DNA of 33,853 nt from Candidatus Cacconaster scatequi (GCA_018065305.1 JAGHTO010000036.1:1-33853), one strand, 5' to 3'. Positions 1 through 8,868 are shown, numbered from the stretch's first letter. Numbers and translations are program-made. The notes: generated by a model from the sequence alone, not told the origin.

Positions 1-432
1 ACATTGTTTCCCCCTTTTTTTAAAATACTTATAAAGACCATAATGTATCGAAAAAGGTGTTGACATTGTTATTATAAGATCAGCTTCTTCAATGCAATTC
101 AATCTCATAAAAGTATTGCATATTTGTCTTGAATATTTAAAAAAATAACCATCAATAAAATATTCAATGAGAAAACGCTTTAATTTGAAAGCATAAGTTT
201 TCCTATGATTTGCGACATCAGCAACTCGTGTCGCAGAAAAAACATCCACAGGAATTAATGATAAATTATATTTATCACCAAATTCATCATAATTAAAATC
301 ATGATGATTAACAAAAAAAACTACCGACACATTGTGTCCCATCCGGGCAAACTCTTTTGCGAGTTCCGTACTTCTAAAGGACCTTGGATGAACATCGGGA
401 TAAAAACAGCTAGATGCAATTGTAATTTTCAT
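1..432 (-). CDS. glycosyltransferase family 4, N-terminal part (gene runs off the window)
   Basis: The minus-strand frame is open from an ATG at 430-432 to base 1 (144 codons), so the C-terminal nucleotide-sugar-binding half lies outside the window. The start, MKITIASSCFYPDVHPRS, followed by a helix ending in AKEFARMGHNVSV, is the usual opening of the GT-B acceptor domain of family 4 glycosyltransferases (first beta strand, then a helix that orders the acceptor loop). It probably adds one sugar to the lipid-linked repeat unit on the cytoplasmic face of the inner membrane. It begins 6 bases after the stop of the polymerase gene and is the last visible gene of the operon. Donor, acceptor and linkage cannot be told from this half. 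Base composition is AT-rich like the rest of the cassette. Confidence 0.8.
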   Translation of the reverse strand, partial: MKITIASSCFYPDVHPRSFRSTELAKEFARMGHNVSVVFFVNHHDFNYDEFGDKYNLSLIPVDVFSATRVADVANHRKTYAFKLKRFLIEYFIDGYFFKYSRQICNTFMRLNCIEEADLIITMSTPFSIHYGLYKYFKKRGKQC

Positions 433-438
433 ATTGAA

Positions 439-1707
439 CTAAAATTTATTTCTTTTAAAAAAATCAAAAATAAGAAAACCTAACATTCCTGTAATATATG
501 TAGGCAACAAACCAGTAACACCCCCTCTACCATAAGTTGCAGACTGAACAATAAGATAAAAAAGGTAATATATTAAAGTAGTATGTTTGCTTGTATAACG
601 AGTCATTATTGCTAAAGCAGACCCAGATATTAAAGCAAACAGCCATGAGAACCATAATCCTCCAACCATAAATGACTCACCCAATGCGGATGGCAAAACA
701 ATATAGAAGCCCGTGTCGCCACGAGAGAGACCCAATACACCATAAGTAAAAGAATCAGCAAAGACTAATGTGGGTTTTCCCGGCCATAAAAAAGATGGTA
801 TTGGCAAACATATAACGTATAATAAAAAATTAAGAATCGAATAATTATTATAATGATTAGAGGCTAATATCCCATCATAATAACCAGGATACGTAAATTC
901 TTGTTCTACCATTAACGATGCCATATCTCCATAACTAATCCCTAAATTTTGGTAATCCATTCCCGTTACCATTAATTTATAAACAAAGGCTAATGGGAAT
1001 AAGGCTAAAATAATGCAAGCGAAAATCACAAGATGTTTACGTTTTATCTCTATACGATTTCCTTTTAGGCAAAAGGCCAACACCAAAAATTCAGTCAGCG
1101 ACGTTGCGATAGAATTCCTCGCGATATAGTGCAACTCCAAGTAATGTAAAAGAATCACTAAAAGAAAAAAAATCAAATGTTTCTTCCCTTTTGGATTTTT
1201 CATTACATAACAGACTAAATACGCATAGAAAAATGGCTTAATAAGCATTGATAGTGTACCTGCAATCTTATTAATTGGATCATCCTTCAAATACTCCATC
1301 GTTCCCCAATAGTCATCACGAACTGTAAATGGCTGAAAAAGTCTGAACTCTGGGTAAATACTAGGAACCAATTGGAGGAACAGATAAAATACAGCAACTT
1401 TTTCAAGAGTCTTGAAATTATTCAACAAACAAACATCCACATTGCTTAATTCTTCACAATTATCTTTAATGTTGAACCATCGAAATGGCAGACAAAAAGC
1501 AAGTACAAAAGCTGCAAAACTAATAATATACATATTATCAATTGCTGTATAAGCAATCCCAACTCCAGAATACAAAAATACTGAAGCCATACAAACAAGT
1601 ATTGTCCATCTGGCGCGATAATCTCTTACTCGTTGAAAAACAAATAGTATGATACTAACAGTAACTGCCGTCAATAACGCAAAAATGCCCCAGTCAAAAC
1701 TACCCAT
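439..1707 (-). CDS. Wzy-like oligosaccharide repeat-unit polymerase
   Basis: This 422-residue protein is almost wholly hydrophobic, with about ten or more predicted membrane helices beginning near residue 8 and a larger polar loop around residues 255-330. Such a profile with little sequence conservation, located between a flippase and a glycosyltransferase, is typical of O-antigen or capsule polymerases (Wzy/EpsG-like), which join flipped repeat units on the periplasmic side of the inner membrane. The ATG at 1705-1707 lies 14 bases after the stop of the TupA-like gene. The assignment rests on topology and context rather than on a motif. Another multi-pass polysaccharide protein such as an O-antigen ligase is possible but less likely. 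Confidence 0.72.
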   Translation of the reverse strand: MGSFDWGIFALLTAVTVSIILFVFQRVRDYRARWTILVCMASVFLYSGVGIAYTAIDNMYIISFAAFVLAFCLPFRWFNIKDNCEELSNVDVCLLNNFKTLEKVAVFYLFLQLVPSIYPEFRLFQPFTVRDDYWGTMEYLKDDPINKIAGTLSMLIKPFFYAYLVCYVMKNPKGKKHLIFFLLVILLHYLELHYIARNSIATSLTEFLVLAFCLKGNRIEIKRKHLVIFACIILALFPLAFVYKLMVTGMDYQNLGISYGDMASLMVEQEFTYPGYYDGILASNHYNNYSILNFLLYVICLPIPSFLWPGKPTLVFADSFTYGVLGLSRGDTGFYIVLPSALGESFMVGGLWFSWLFALISGSALAIMTRYTSKHTTLIYYLFYLIVQSATYGRGGVTGLLPTYITGMLGFLIFDFFKRNKF

Positions 1708-1721
1708 AACTCAACTATTTT

Positions 1722-2645
1722 CTACTTATTATATGGCAAAACCACTTTTGAACCAAGTTTCTCGTAAAAGTCCATATTATAACTTCCGAAACCTGTTGTA
1801 AATGTCATCTCCCCAAAGATGGGTTTATTATCAATAACGTAAAAATCCATTCTTACCTCTGGAATCCCCGCTGATAAAGCCTTTGCTATATTAATAAGTT
1901 CTTTCAGGCACTCAGGTTTAGGAATGTCTGCTCCACTATAGTGAGATGAGTTTTGATTCAGGGCGTCTTCTGAAATGTTGTTCCAGCTTAGATCAAAAGC
2001 AGAAAGGGAATAATCAGTTTTTTTCCTATTATGGCACACCAAGAAAAATTCAGGCACTCCATTAAAACACCATAACTTATAATCTATTAAGGAGACACTT
2101 GTATCTTCGTTATCTATCAACAACTTCTCTGCAATCACACAAGGTTTAATATGCGTATAATGAGTCTGCCCAGAATCTAACCCATAAACAACTTTCAGCC
2201 ATTTTCTTAGGGTTGCTTTCGTTTTCTTAATGTCGAGATTGGCCTTGTCTTTAACAATCATAACTTCTCCACATCCATGATTTGTTTTCAAGACAAAAGA
2301 GTTCGGAAGTTTATCGAAATCAATGCTGTCAACATCGTCCCATTTGCCATACAGCTCATTCAAGCAGTTTTCAAAACCTTTTTCTGCCACATACTCTCTT
2401 ACACGATATTTGTCTGCACACCTCGTCCAAAGAGAAGTATCCGTATTTAACTGCAACCAATTGATTTTTTCTATGAGATTTTGAGGGTTGTCCCAATTCA
2501 TTTCTTTATGGAGAACTGCTCTATATCGCATACTCATACATGCTTTAGGATCATAATTGAGTTTACGAGCACGTCTTGCGGAAAGAAACAAGCCTATCCT
2601 GATTCTTTGTTCCTTGGATAACAGAAGTCTTGCTAATTTATTCAT
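1722..2645 (-). CDS. TupA-like ATP-grasp protein of polysaccharide synthesis
   Basis: This 307-residue soluble protein resembles the TupA-like ATP-grasp family (often labelled 'glycosyltransferase' in capsule loci). Family hallmarks visible are an N-terminal stretch with NPQNLIEKINWLQ, a region with DKYRVREYVAEKG, then FVLKTNHGCGEVMIV, which forms the ATP-binding strand and loop. A C-terminal acidic pair sits in VRMDFYVID and FGEMTFTTG and should bind metal. Members are thought to ligate a carboxylate and an amine during teichuronopeptide or glycan decoration; the substrate here is unknown. Its start overlaps the 3' end of the flippase gene by 8 bases, suggesting translational coupling. It is one of two different ATP-grasp genes in this operon. 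Confidence 0.8.
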   Translation of the reverse strand: MNKLARLLLSKEQRIRIGLFLSARRARKLNYDPKACMSMRYRAVLHKEMNWDNPQNLIEKINWLQLNTDTSLWTRCADKYRVREYVAEKGFENCLNELYGKWDDVDSIDFDKLPNSFVLKTNHGCGEVMIVKDKANLDIKKTKATLRKWLKVVYGLDSGQTHYTHIKPCVIAEKLLIDNEDTSVSLIDYKLWCFNGVPEFFLVCHNRKKTDYSLSAFDLSWNNISEDALNQNSSHYSGADIPKPECLKELINIAKALSAGIPEVRMDFYVIDNKPIFGEMTFTTGFGSYNMDFYEKLGSKVVLPYNK

Positions 2646-4191
2646 AATCTGATTCGCTATTTTTTCTTTTCTTTTTAATAATGCTGATAGTTTTACTGTA
2701 GAATGTATTCCTTTCAGCCTTAGACATACCTATGAAGCAGCACATTCCTGCCGTCCATAATACTGAAACGAAACATATTATAACGGTCACAATAAGAGAC
2801 TTCGGCATAATAATATGTAAAGCATAAGGTGCAGAAAACGCAAAAATAGAAACTAATACGCATCTTAATAAAACATTTTCAGCAAATTCTCCAATTGATA
2901 TTCCGATCATTGGTTTTACTATGATGAGTCTCACTATCAAAGTGCAAAATGAAACGACTAAAACCGCGATAAGTGCAGACTCAGGGGCAAATCCAAATCT
3001 AAGTAAAATATATGCCAACGGAAGTGACAAAAGAGAGACTGTACTAATTATTATCTGATACCTTTTGATATCACCAGTTGCCTGGACTGCGCGAATTGTT
3101 GTTTGAGACAAGATTGAGATTAAGGAGTAAACTAGCATCAACTTTACAAAAATAACAGAATGCGCAGGAACGTCCTTTAGCCAAATATGTAAAACAGTCT
3201 CTGTCTCTATCAACAAAGGTACAACAAGTATCAGCAGCAGATAATAAGAATAACGGGCACCTTGAAGAACCAAGTTCTTCATATACACCAAACTCCCTTC
3301 GGCATAGGATTTTGTAATTGATGGGGATAAAGCTGTTGTAAAATTATTGGTAAATGCTAAAACAGCTGAATTTACCTGATTAGCAACCCCATAAGCAGCA
3401 TTTACTAAAGGTCCTAAGAACACATTCAATACTAAGCTGATTCCTTGATGAGAGAATATTGAAGCCATTTCGCCCAACATATTCCAACTTGCAAAACCAA
3501 CAAGCCCCTTTAAAACACTCCTGTTAATTTTAAAAGAGATCTTTTTACATTCTTCGAATCTTTTTGTGCAGTATATCTGATAAAAGACTCTTATCCCAAC
3601 CGACAATGCAGTCATTAACAACGCATAAAAAATCAGTTTGTCAAGAGGAGAAATAAATATAAGATATGCGATAATAAGCCTGAAAACATTATCAACAATA
3701 CTGACATAAGCGTATGTCTTCATGTGCTCATGAGCTATAATTTCCGCATTATATGGAACTGACAAAAGATTAACGCAGAAAATAACAACTGTACACTGAA
3801 AAACCCAGTTCGCAGCTATCATTCTATCTGCCGGAATCGTCATTTTTTCATTTAGAAACCATATTCCAAAAGCTTCTGCAACTAATATGATAACTGCAAT
3901 GAATATTAATTGTACAATAACAGAAGAGGAAAAAACCTGTTTTAGTTTTTCGCAATTCCCAGTCCCTAATTCAAACGTAATATATCTGCTTATTGCGGCT
4001 GACATAGAACCAGTCAGAACCGCAAACATTGCAACAAATCCCCCTACCGCATTATATATTCCGTAGTCTTCGACCCCAAGTGACTGAAGAAGTATTCTTG
4101 AAGTCACCAAGGATATAATCAGCACAATAAAGGTACGGACATATAAAAGGATAGTATTTTTTGCAACTGTTTGTTTTGAAGATAATGCCAT
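2638..4191 (-). CDS. Wzx-type polysaccharide flippase (MATE-like)
   Basis: The 517-residue protein has about twelve to fourteen predicted membrane helices. Its N terminus, with KNTILLYVRTFIVLIISLVTSRILLQSLG followed by VEDYGIYNAVGG in parts, is the standard start of Wzx flippases of Bacteroidetes capsule loci. It would move the undecaprenyl-diphosphate-linked repeat unit from the cytoplasmic to the periplasmic leaflet, where the polymerase acts. A basic tail (KKKRKN) stays in the cytoplasm. The ATG at 4189-4191 is preceded by a 68-base spacer to the broken ATP-grasp gene, the largest gap within the cassette. The gene is intact and has no long homopolymer. Confidence 0.88.
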   Translation of the reverse strand: MALSSKQTVAKNTILLYVRTFIVLIISLVTSRILLQSLGVEDYGIYNAVGGFVAMFAVLTGSMSAAISRYITFELGTGNCEKLKQVFSSSVIVQLIFIAVIILVAEAFGIWFLNEKMTIPADRMIAANWVFQCTVVIFCVNLLSVPYNAEIIAHEHMKTYAYVSIVDNVFRLIIAYLIFISPLDKLIFYALLMTALSVGIRVFYQIYCTKRFEECKKISFKINRSVLKGLVGFASWNMLGEMASIFSHQGISLVLNVFLGPLVNAAYGVANQVNSAVLAFTNNFTTALSPSITKSYAEGSLVYMKNLVLQGARYSYYLLLILVVPLLIETETVLHIWLKDVPAHSVIFVKLMLVYSLISILSQTTIRAVQATGDIKRYQIIISTVSLLSLPLAYILLRFGFAPESALIAVLVVSFCTLIVRLIIVKPMIGISIGEFAENVLLRCVLVSIFAFSAPYALHIIMPKSLIVTVIICFVSVLWTAGMCCFIGMSKAERNTFYSKTISIIKKKRKNSESDYE

Positions 4192-4259
4192 GTTCTAATG
4201 ACTCAAATAAAGTTTGATTTTTCTATGAGAACTGGTTGAATGCTCTTTGTTATGGCACG

Positions 4260-5277
4260 TTATAAACCAATATCATAAATGCCAAGCCGATTGCATATTT
4301 CAATCAGTTCATTTTTACAACCCTTGCCTTCTGAAATCTGAAATATCATTTGTGCACGTGGATTTCCTTCTACAAGCACCCAACCATCTTTTGTCAGGGC
4401 CAAATCCCATCCAGCATAATGGACATCTTGATTTGCCAAGGCCAATTGACGAGCAAAATCAAATGCTTCCTTCCAACAAGGAACCCTAAAGCCGACCAAA
4501 GGAAAGCCATTATCAGGATGCTTCGTGAAACTATGGCAATATTCATCCACCACCGTCAAGACTTCTCCAGTTTCTGGATTACAGGACGTGAAAACCCCTC
4601 CGCCGCCGGCATTATCAACCACACTCTTACCTCTGCCGATTCTTATATAGGGATGGAATACCTCAACTATTCCATTATTTTGCAAGGTATGGATTCTTAA
4701 AGTATTCACTGATTCTGGATGAAGTTGAGCCATTTGTTCGTCTTGTTGAATTACCTCTTCCGCTATAAAGCCTCCGGAGTACGATTTCAGCATCATATCG
4801 GCATCGCCATCTTCTGGCGTAACTATCCTAATACCCCTACCGAAAGAACCGTCAAGAGGCTTAATTATTAACTTTTTCTTATTGACAATCAACCTATTAT
4901 ACCCCCCCATTATTGGTTGGAGTAACTAAACAAGCCTCTCTTCTAAAGAATTTATTGTAGAATTCAAAAGTTTTCCACTTATCAGACAGCATTTGAATGA
5001 CAGCCGTTGAATTGACTTTTTCGGCAAACTTAAAATGAGCCACCTCTGTAACGAAATCTCGTCTTTCGTCATGGGTCAGTGTTTCATATTTGTATAGGAA
5101 ATACTCATCTGGGCTCCATCCAAACTTGCGATGACAAGAACGGATTTTCCAGTATAATGAGTACGAACCATTCAAATTAAATTTACGGATAGTCTTAATG
5201 CTATCTCGGATGACCCTATACTCGTCAAAAATTTGAGTGTTCCGTATCACACTCTTTAAATCATTGTTGTATAACAT
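4260..5277 (-). pseudogene. sugar-transfer-associated ATP-grasp protein, frameshifted at a G7 tract (possibly phase-off)
   Basis: Two overlapping reading frames together make one protein. The upstream frame (ATG at 5275-5277; a TTG at 5293-5295 is also possible) covers the N-terminal helical part and ends with TPTNNGGV and a stop. The downstream frame supplies the ATP-grasp core: KKLIIKPLDGSFGRGIRI (ATP-binding loop), ESVNTLRIHTL, and AGWDLALTKDGWVLVEGNP with the metal-binding Asp, Glu and Asn. The frames meet in seven Gs (minus strand) at 4902-4908. Removing one G makes 1017 bases, a 338-residue protein of normal family layout reading NNGGYNRL across the join. The family (sugar-transfer associated ATP-grasp) is found in capsule operons, where it may attach an amino acid or similar group to a glycan. 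It may be a reversible off state, a mutation or a read error. Confidence 0.8.
4902..4908 (-). repeat. G7 homopolymer inside the ATP-grasp gene
   Basis: Seven consecutive C on the plus strand (G on the coding strand). As read, the tract puts the upstream frame into a stop within three codons. Six or nine Gs would join the two halves in frame. The tract lies just upstream of the conserved ATP-binding strand, so the off state would remove the whole catalytic core. Confidence 0.9.
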
Positions 5278-5287
5278 ACTTTTATAA

Positions 5288-6329
5288 TTAGCCAATTAGA
5301 AAACGTCCAAAGCGAAATTTCAGAGTTAATTTTGTTAGAATATAAGATAAGAAAACCGTAATTAGTAATGCTACCCAAGGGAGAAGATATGATCCCACCA
5401 TAGTAGGAACATTCGTATGCAGATAAAGCCACTTTAATATAGACTGATGATACACATACATTCCGTAACATAATGAACTTGCACCAATAATAAAATTGGA
5501 TGGCACGTAATTTTTCTTTCTAACAAGTTTTAGGACAAACAAGTAAACACAAAAAATTCCTGTGATAGAAGATATGAGTTTCACTATGCTATTAATTCCG
5601 TAACCAAATATCTTCATATAAATAGTATCTCCCAAGTCCAAATTTGATAAATAACATCTGTTTATTATAAATAAAGCACAATATAGTATCAAGAGCGAGA
5701 TAATTATCGAATTTTTAGTACATTTTTCCTCTAACCATACATTATGAGACCACATACAATAGCCCAAATAGCAGTAAAAAAGAAAATGGGGAAATTTACC
5801 AAAGCCAAAGCCAATAGGCAATTCTGGAATTAAAGAGCAAAATAAGAGAAATACAAAAAAGACAAATGATGATAATTTGAATCTATCGATACACCACAAA
5901 CAAATAAAGCACCAAAACAGCATCGGCAAAAACCATAGATGTCCAGCTCCTGAAATTATTGTTTCAAAGCACTTATACAGGCCTGTATCTGGAGTAAATA
6001 AAAACATGAAGAAATAGAAAATACTAAAAAACCAGCATGGAATCAACAGTCTCTTGAATTTTTTCCAAGCAAACGATTTGAACTCATAGACACGATGTAA
6101 GTCATTTACTTGAAATGAAAAAACATATCCTGCTACGAGCGCTATCATCTCAATTCTGAAACCCGATATGAATTTCCAAAAGATTCCATAGGCTTTAACA
6201 TCCTGAATACCAAGCGTTTCTACCCCCCCACCAGGAGCTTTCATAAATAGCGAAACAATGAAGCACAACCAATAAGAAGATGATTATCGGCCTTATGATT
6301 GATACTTCATACAATAACTTTTTTGCCAT
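5288..6329 (-). pseudogene. acyltransferase 3 family membrane protein, frameshifted at a G7 tract (possibly phase-off)
   Basis: The ATG at 6327-6329 opens a frame with the typical family start, MAKKLLYEVSIIRPIIIFLL then LHCFAIYESSWWG, in which the His of the first helix is thought to be catalytic. At seven Gs (6223-6229) this frame turns into a stop after 44 codons. The other frame continues from the tract with VETLGIQDVKAYG, IEMIALVAGYVFSFQ, and about nine more membrane helices to the stop at 5288. Removing one G gives 1041 bases and a 346-residue protein, the normal size for this family (O-acetyl or similar acyl transfer to sugars at the inner membrane). The next gene starts about 10 bases after its stop. 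Whether the shift is phase variation, a fixed mutation or a homopolymer read error cannot be decided here. Confidence 0.85.
6223..6229 (-). repeat. G7 homopolymer near the 5' end of the acyltransferase gene
   Basis: Seven consecutive C on the plus strand (G on the coding strand), 100 bases inside the gene. The 7-G state gives a 44-residue truncated product. Six Gs restore SSWWGVETLGIQ and nine Gs restore SSWWGGVETLGIQ. A tract near the 5' end, right after the first membrane helix, is a typical site for an on/off contingency switch. Confidence 0.9.
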
Positions 6330-6374
6330 AAATTGTTTGTTAAAATGTTAATTTGTTAACTGTTATTTTCTTCG

Positions 6375-6425
6375 TTCCAGCTGATGGTATCGAACCATAT
6401 CCTAAGACCACCTGTGCAGCTGGAA
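6375..6425 (-). promoter_or_regulatory. hairpin at the junction of wecC and the AT-rich cassette
   Basis: TTCCAGCTG at 6375-6383 and CAGCTGGAA at 6417-6425 form a perfect 9-bp stem. The intervening 33 bases hold a second small stem (ATGGT at 6384-6388 with ACCAT at 6394-6398). It lies 8 bases after the wecC stop, where base composition changes. No U-tract follows it directly in the direction of transcription, so it is not a classic intrinsic terminator. It could be an attenuator, an mRNA 3'-end stabiliser, or a mark of past cassette exchange. Confidence 0.5.
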
Positions 6426-6433
6426 ATCCTATA

Positions 6434-7657
6434 CTATATATGATAAACTCCCGGCAGATTAACTACATTGAAGCAGTCTAATACTACCTTACCTTTCAAA
6501 CGCTCTACGTTATCAAGGATGTGCTGGTGCTTCACCATCACTACCACCATATCAACTCCATCCAAAAACTCATCGAAATCCAGCACCTGATTCTTCACAA
6601 TCTCCTTATCGGTGAAGAACGGGTCGAAGCTCTTCAGCGGCCTCGCAAGATGTCTCTCCTGACACTCAAGCATCTGGAGGGTAGGACTCTCGCGAACGTC
6701 ATCCACATTCTCCTTATAGGTAATACCATAAAGGCCAACTCTGCGGTTGTCGGTAATGCCGTTCTCCTCCATAATTTCATATATGCGGTTGAGCACGAAC
6801 TGAGGCTGGCTGTCGTTGGTGCGCATACTTTCGTCAATAACCTTGGCAAGACTCGGGTAGTCGCCCACGAGGAACCAGGGGTCAACGCTGATGCAGTGGC
6901 CGCCGACTCCGGGACCGGGCTGAAGGATGTTGACGCGAGGGTGCATGTTGCAAATCCTGATAATCTCGTAAACGTCCATATTGTCGTGACGGCAGATGCG
7001 GGCCAGTTCGTTGGCAAAGGCAATGTTGACGGCACGGAAGGTGTTCTCGACGACCTTGGTCATCTCGGCTGTGCGGATGTCTGTGACGACAATCTCGCCC
7101 TGGCAGAAGGAGGCGTAGTACTTCTTGACCTTCTCGCCAATCTCCTTGCTGTCGGCTCCGATGGTGCGGTTGTTGTGAAGGAGCTCATATACCATATTGC
7201 CGGGGATGATGCGCTCGGGGGCGTGAACGAGGTTGATGTCCTCATCAATCTTGAAGCCGTTTGCCTCGATTACTGGACGGACGAACTTGTCGATGGTTCC
7301 GGGGCTGACGGTTGATTCGATAACAACAGTCGCTCCTTTGGGGCAGACTCTCATCACTTCCTTGACTGCCGCCACTACATAGCAGGCATCAACTTTCTTG
7401 GAGAATTTGTCGTAAGGGGTGGGAACGGAGACGATGTACATATCCGTCTTCTGGTATTCGGTGGTGAACCTGATGCCCGCCTTTACAGCATCGGCAAAGA
7501 GTTCGTCGAGTCCGTCTTCCTTGAAGGTGGTCTTACCTGCGTTGAGGGTGGCCACAAGCTCTTTGTTGTAGTCTGTTCCGACTACTTCCACTCCGTGCGA
7601 GGCCAGCATCAAGGCTGTGGGCAAGCCTATGTAACCAAGGCCTATTACGTTAATCAT
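6434..7657 (-). CDS. wecC: UDP-N-acetyl-D-mannosamine dehydrogenase (WecC-like)
   Basis: The enzyme would oxidise the C6 alcohol of UDP-ManNAc to the uronic acid with two NAD+, providing a charged sugar for the surface glycan. The 407-residue length is normal. The Rossmann motif GLGYIGLPTA sits at residues 6-15, with STVSPGT near 115, the central NTFRAVNIAFANELA helix, and GPGVGGHCISVDPWFLV with the catalytic Cys. A C-terminal binding domain contains LYGITYKENVDDVRESP. The NAMN-type spacing resembles WecC more than Ugd (UDP-glucose dehydrogenase). The gene lies one base after the stop of the wecA-like gene. No UDP-GlcNAc 2-epimerase (WecB) gene is visible; it may lie elsewhere. Confidence 0.87.
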   Translation of the reverse strand: MINVIGLGYIGLPTALMLASHGVEVVGTDYNKELVATLNAGKTTFKEDGLDELFADAVKAGIRFTTEYQKTDMYIVSVPTPYDKFSKKVDACYVVAAVKEVMRVCPKGATVVIESTVSPGTIDKFVRPVIEANGFKIDEDINLVHAPERIIPGNMVYELLHNNRTIGADSKEIGEKVKKYYASFCQGEIVVTDIRTAEMTKVVENTFRAVNIAFANELARICRHDNMDVYEIIRICNMHPRVNILQPGPGVGGHCISVDPWFLVGDYPSLAKVIDESMRTNDSQPQFVLNRIYEIMEENGITDNRRVGLYGITYKENVDDVRESPTLQMLECQERHLARPLKSFDPFFTDKEIVKNQVLDFDEFLDGVDMVVVMVKHQHILDNVERLKGKVVLDCFNVVNLPGVYHI

Positions 7658-7658
7658 A

Positions 7659-8861
7659 TCACTTTTGATGGATTTCGAATTTATTATCTATCAGTTTCTG
7701 AATTTTCAGCCACAGTCCCCTGCGTTCAACGTGCGAATGGGCGCCCGCCCATTTTACAAGACCGAAGATTCCGTCATTTCTCTCCACCGATTTCGTGAGC
7801 AGGAATGCCGGAAGGATGTTGGACAATGCCGCTACTCCTATAACCACGTACAGCTGAAGCTCAAGCGACCCGCCAAAATGCCAGGTGAGCAGAAATGAGC
7901 AGATGGCAAGAATATCGAGCGTGATTTCAATTATTGTGATGGATATGTATGAATAGCCTGCCGCGACGAAAAAATGGTGCAGGTGAGTCTTGTCCGGAGA
8001 GAAGGGGGACTTGCCGTGGAAGATTCTGCGGAACATGACCCGGAGGGTGTCCGCTATGGGTACAGACAGGACTGCCAAGGCAAAGGCTATTCTGCTGAAA
8101 TTCGCCCCGAGGTCTATCTCTCCGTGAGGCTCTTCGGCTGAAAGTATTGCATAAACCATTGCGGATATCACAGCTCCCATCATATGCGTACCACCGTCTC
8201 CGATGAACATTTTGGTGGTCCAGCCGAATACATTGTGCATAAAGAAGGGCAGCAGAGCTCCTACACCTATCGCCGCAAGTGTGGAAAGAGAGAAATCATT
8301 GGCAATGAAGAAATAGATTCCGAAACAGCCCAATATCAGCATACAGAATGCGGAACTCAGGCCGTCTATGCCGTCTATCATATTGATGGCATTCACTATA
8401 CCGCAGAACGTGATTACCGAAAGGAGTATTCCGACGGGAGCGGAAAGGATATCAATGCCCCACATTCCCTGGAAATTGCATATATAGCATTTCATTCCGA
8501 ATATCAATGTCAATGCCGAAATGATTTCGAGGACGAGTCTTGTTGTCGGTTTTATCGACAATGAGTCATCCAGGAATCCCAGATAGAGCATAACGGTCAT
8601 CACGCCGATTATCGGGAACAGCGTTGTGTACTCAATCATAGTCTTGTAAAAGCACAATCCCACTATTATGCCGAAATAGACGGCCACGCCTCCAAGCACG
8701 GGCACCGGATGTTTCTGCAGTTTGCGGAAACCGGGGTTGTCCATAATTTTCCCTTTAAGCGCAACTCTCAGGATGGGCTTAAAGACTATCATTGTAGAAG
8801 CGAATGATATAAGAAACAGCACTATATGCCTTAATGCATAAGGCAGATTGAATATGCTCAT
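7659..8861 (-). CDS. wecA: undecaprenyl-phosphate GlcNAc-1-phosphate transferase (WecA/TagO-like)
   Basis: This polytopic inner-membrane enzyme of the MraY/WecA family transfers a HexNAc-1-phosphate to undecaprenyl phosphate, the first membrane step of the repeat unit. At 400 residues it shows the family's order of motifs: PVPVLGGVAVYFG near residue 52, LGFLDD (metal-binding Asp pair), NAINMIDGIDGLSSA, MFIGDGGTHMMG, and the cytoplasmic loop DKTHLHHFF with HxHH. About ten to eleven membrane helices are predicted. The start at 8859-8861 is 7 bases after the stop of the barrel gene, and the gene is tightly linked to wecC. The donor (UDP-GlcNAc versus another HexNAc) is inferred from wecC next door. 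Confidence 0.88.
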   Translation of the reverse strand: MSIFNLPYALRHIVLFLISFASTMIVFKPILRVALKGKIMDNPGFRKLQKHPVPVLGGVAVYFGIIVGLCFYKTMIEYTTLFPIIGVMTVMLYLGFLDDSLSIKPTTRLVLEIISALTLIFGMKCYICNFQGMWGIDILSAPVGILLSVITFCGIVNAINMIDGIDGLSSAFCMLILGCFGIYFFIANDFSLSTLAAIGVGALLPFFMHNVFGWTTKMFIGDGGTHMMGAVISAMVYAILSAEEPHGEIDLGANFSRIAFALAVLSVPIADTLRVMFRRIFHGKSPFSPDKTHLHHFFVAAGYSYISITIIEITLDILAICSFLLTWHFGGSLELQLYVVIGVAALSNILPAFLLTKSVERNDGIFGLVKWAGAHSHVERRGLWLKIQKLIDNKFEIHQK

Positions 8862-8868
8862 ATCTCCA

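Noticed and set aside
4260-4910. Short stand-alone ATP-grasp gene starting at the ATG before the G run
   Set aside because: It would lack the N-terminal part that the upstream frame supplies with the right family sequence; a single frameshifted gene is simpler.
5288-6268. Acyltransferase starting at 6268 as an intact 326-residue gene
   Set aside because: Its first 15 residues come from a frame unlike the family start, whereas the ATG at 6329 gives the typical first helix in the other frame up to the G run.
6521-7315. 264-codon open frame on the plus strand, opposite wecC
   Set aside because: It is antisense to a gene with clear WecC motifs; its His/Val/Leu-rich composition is what the codon bias of wecC would produce. 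No promoter or family feature.
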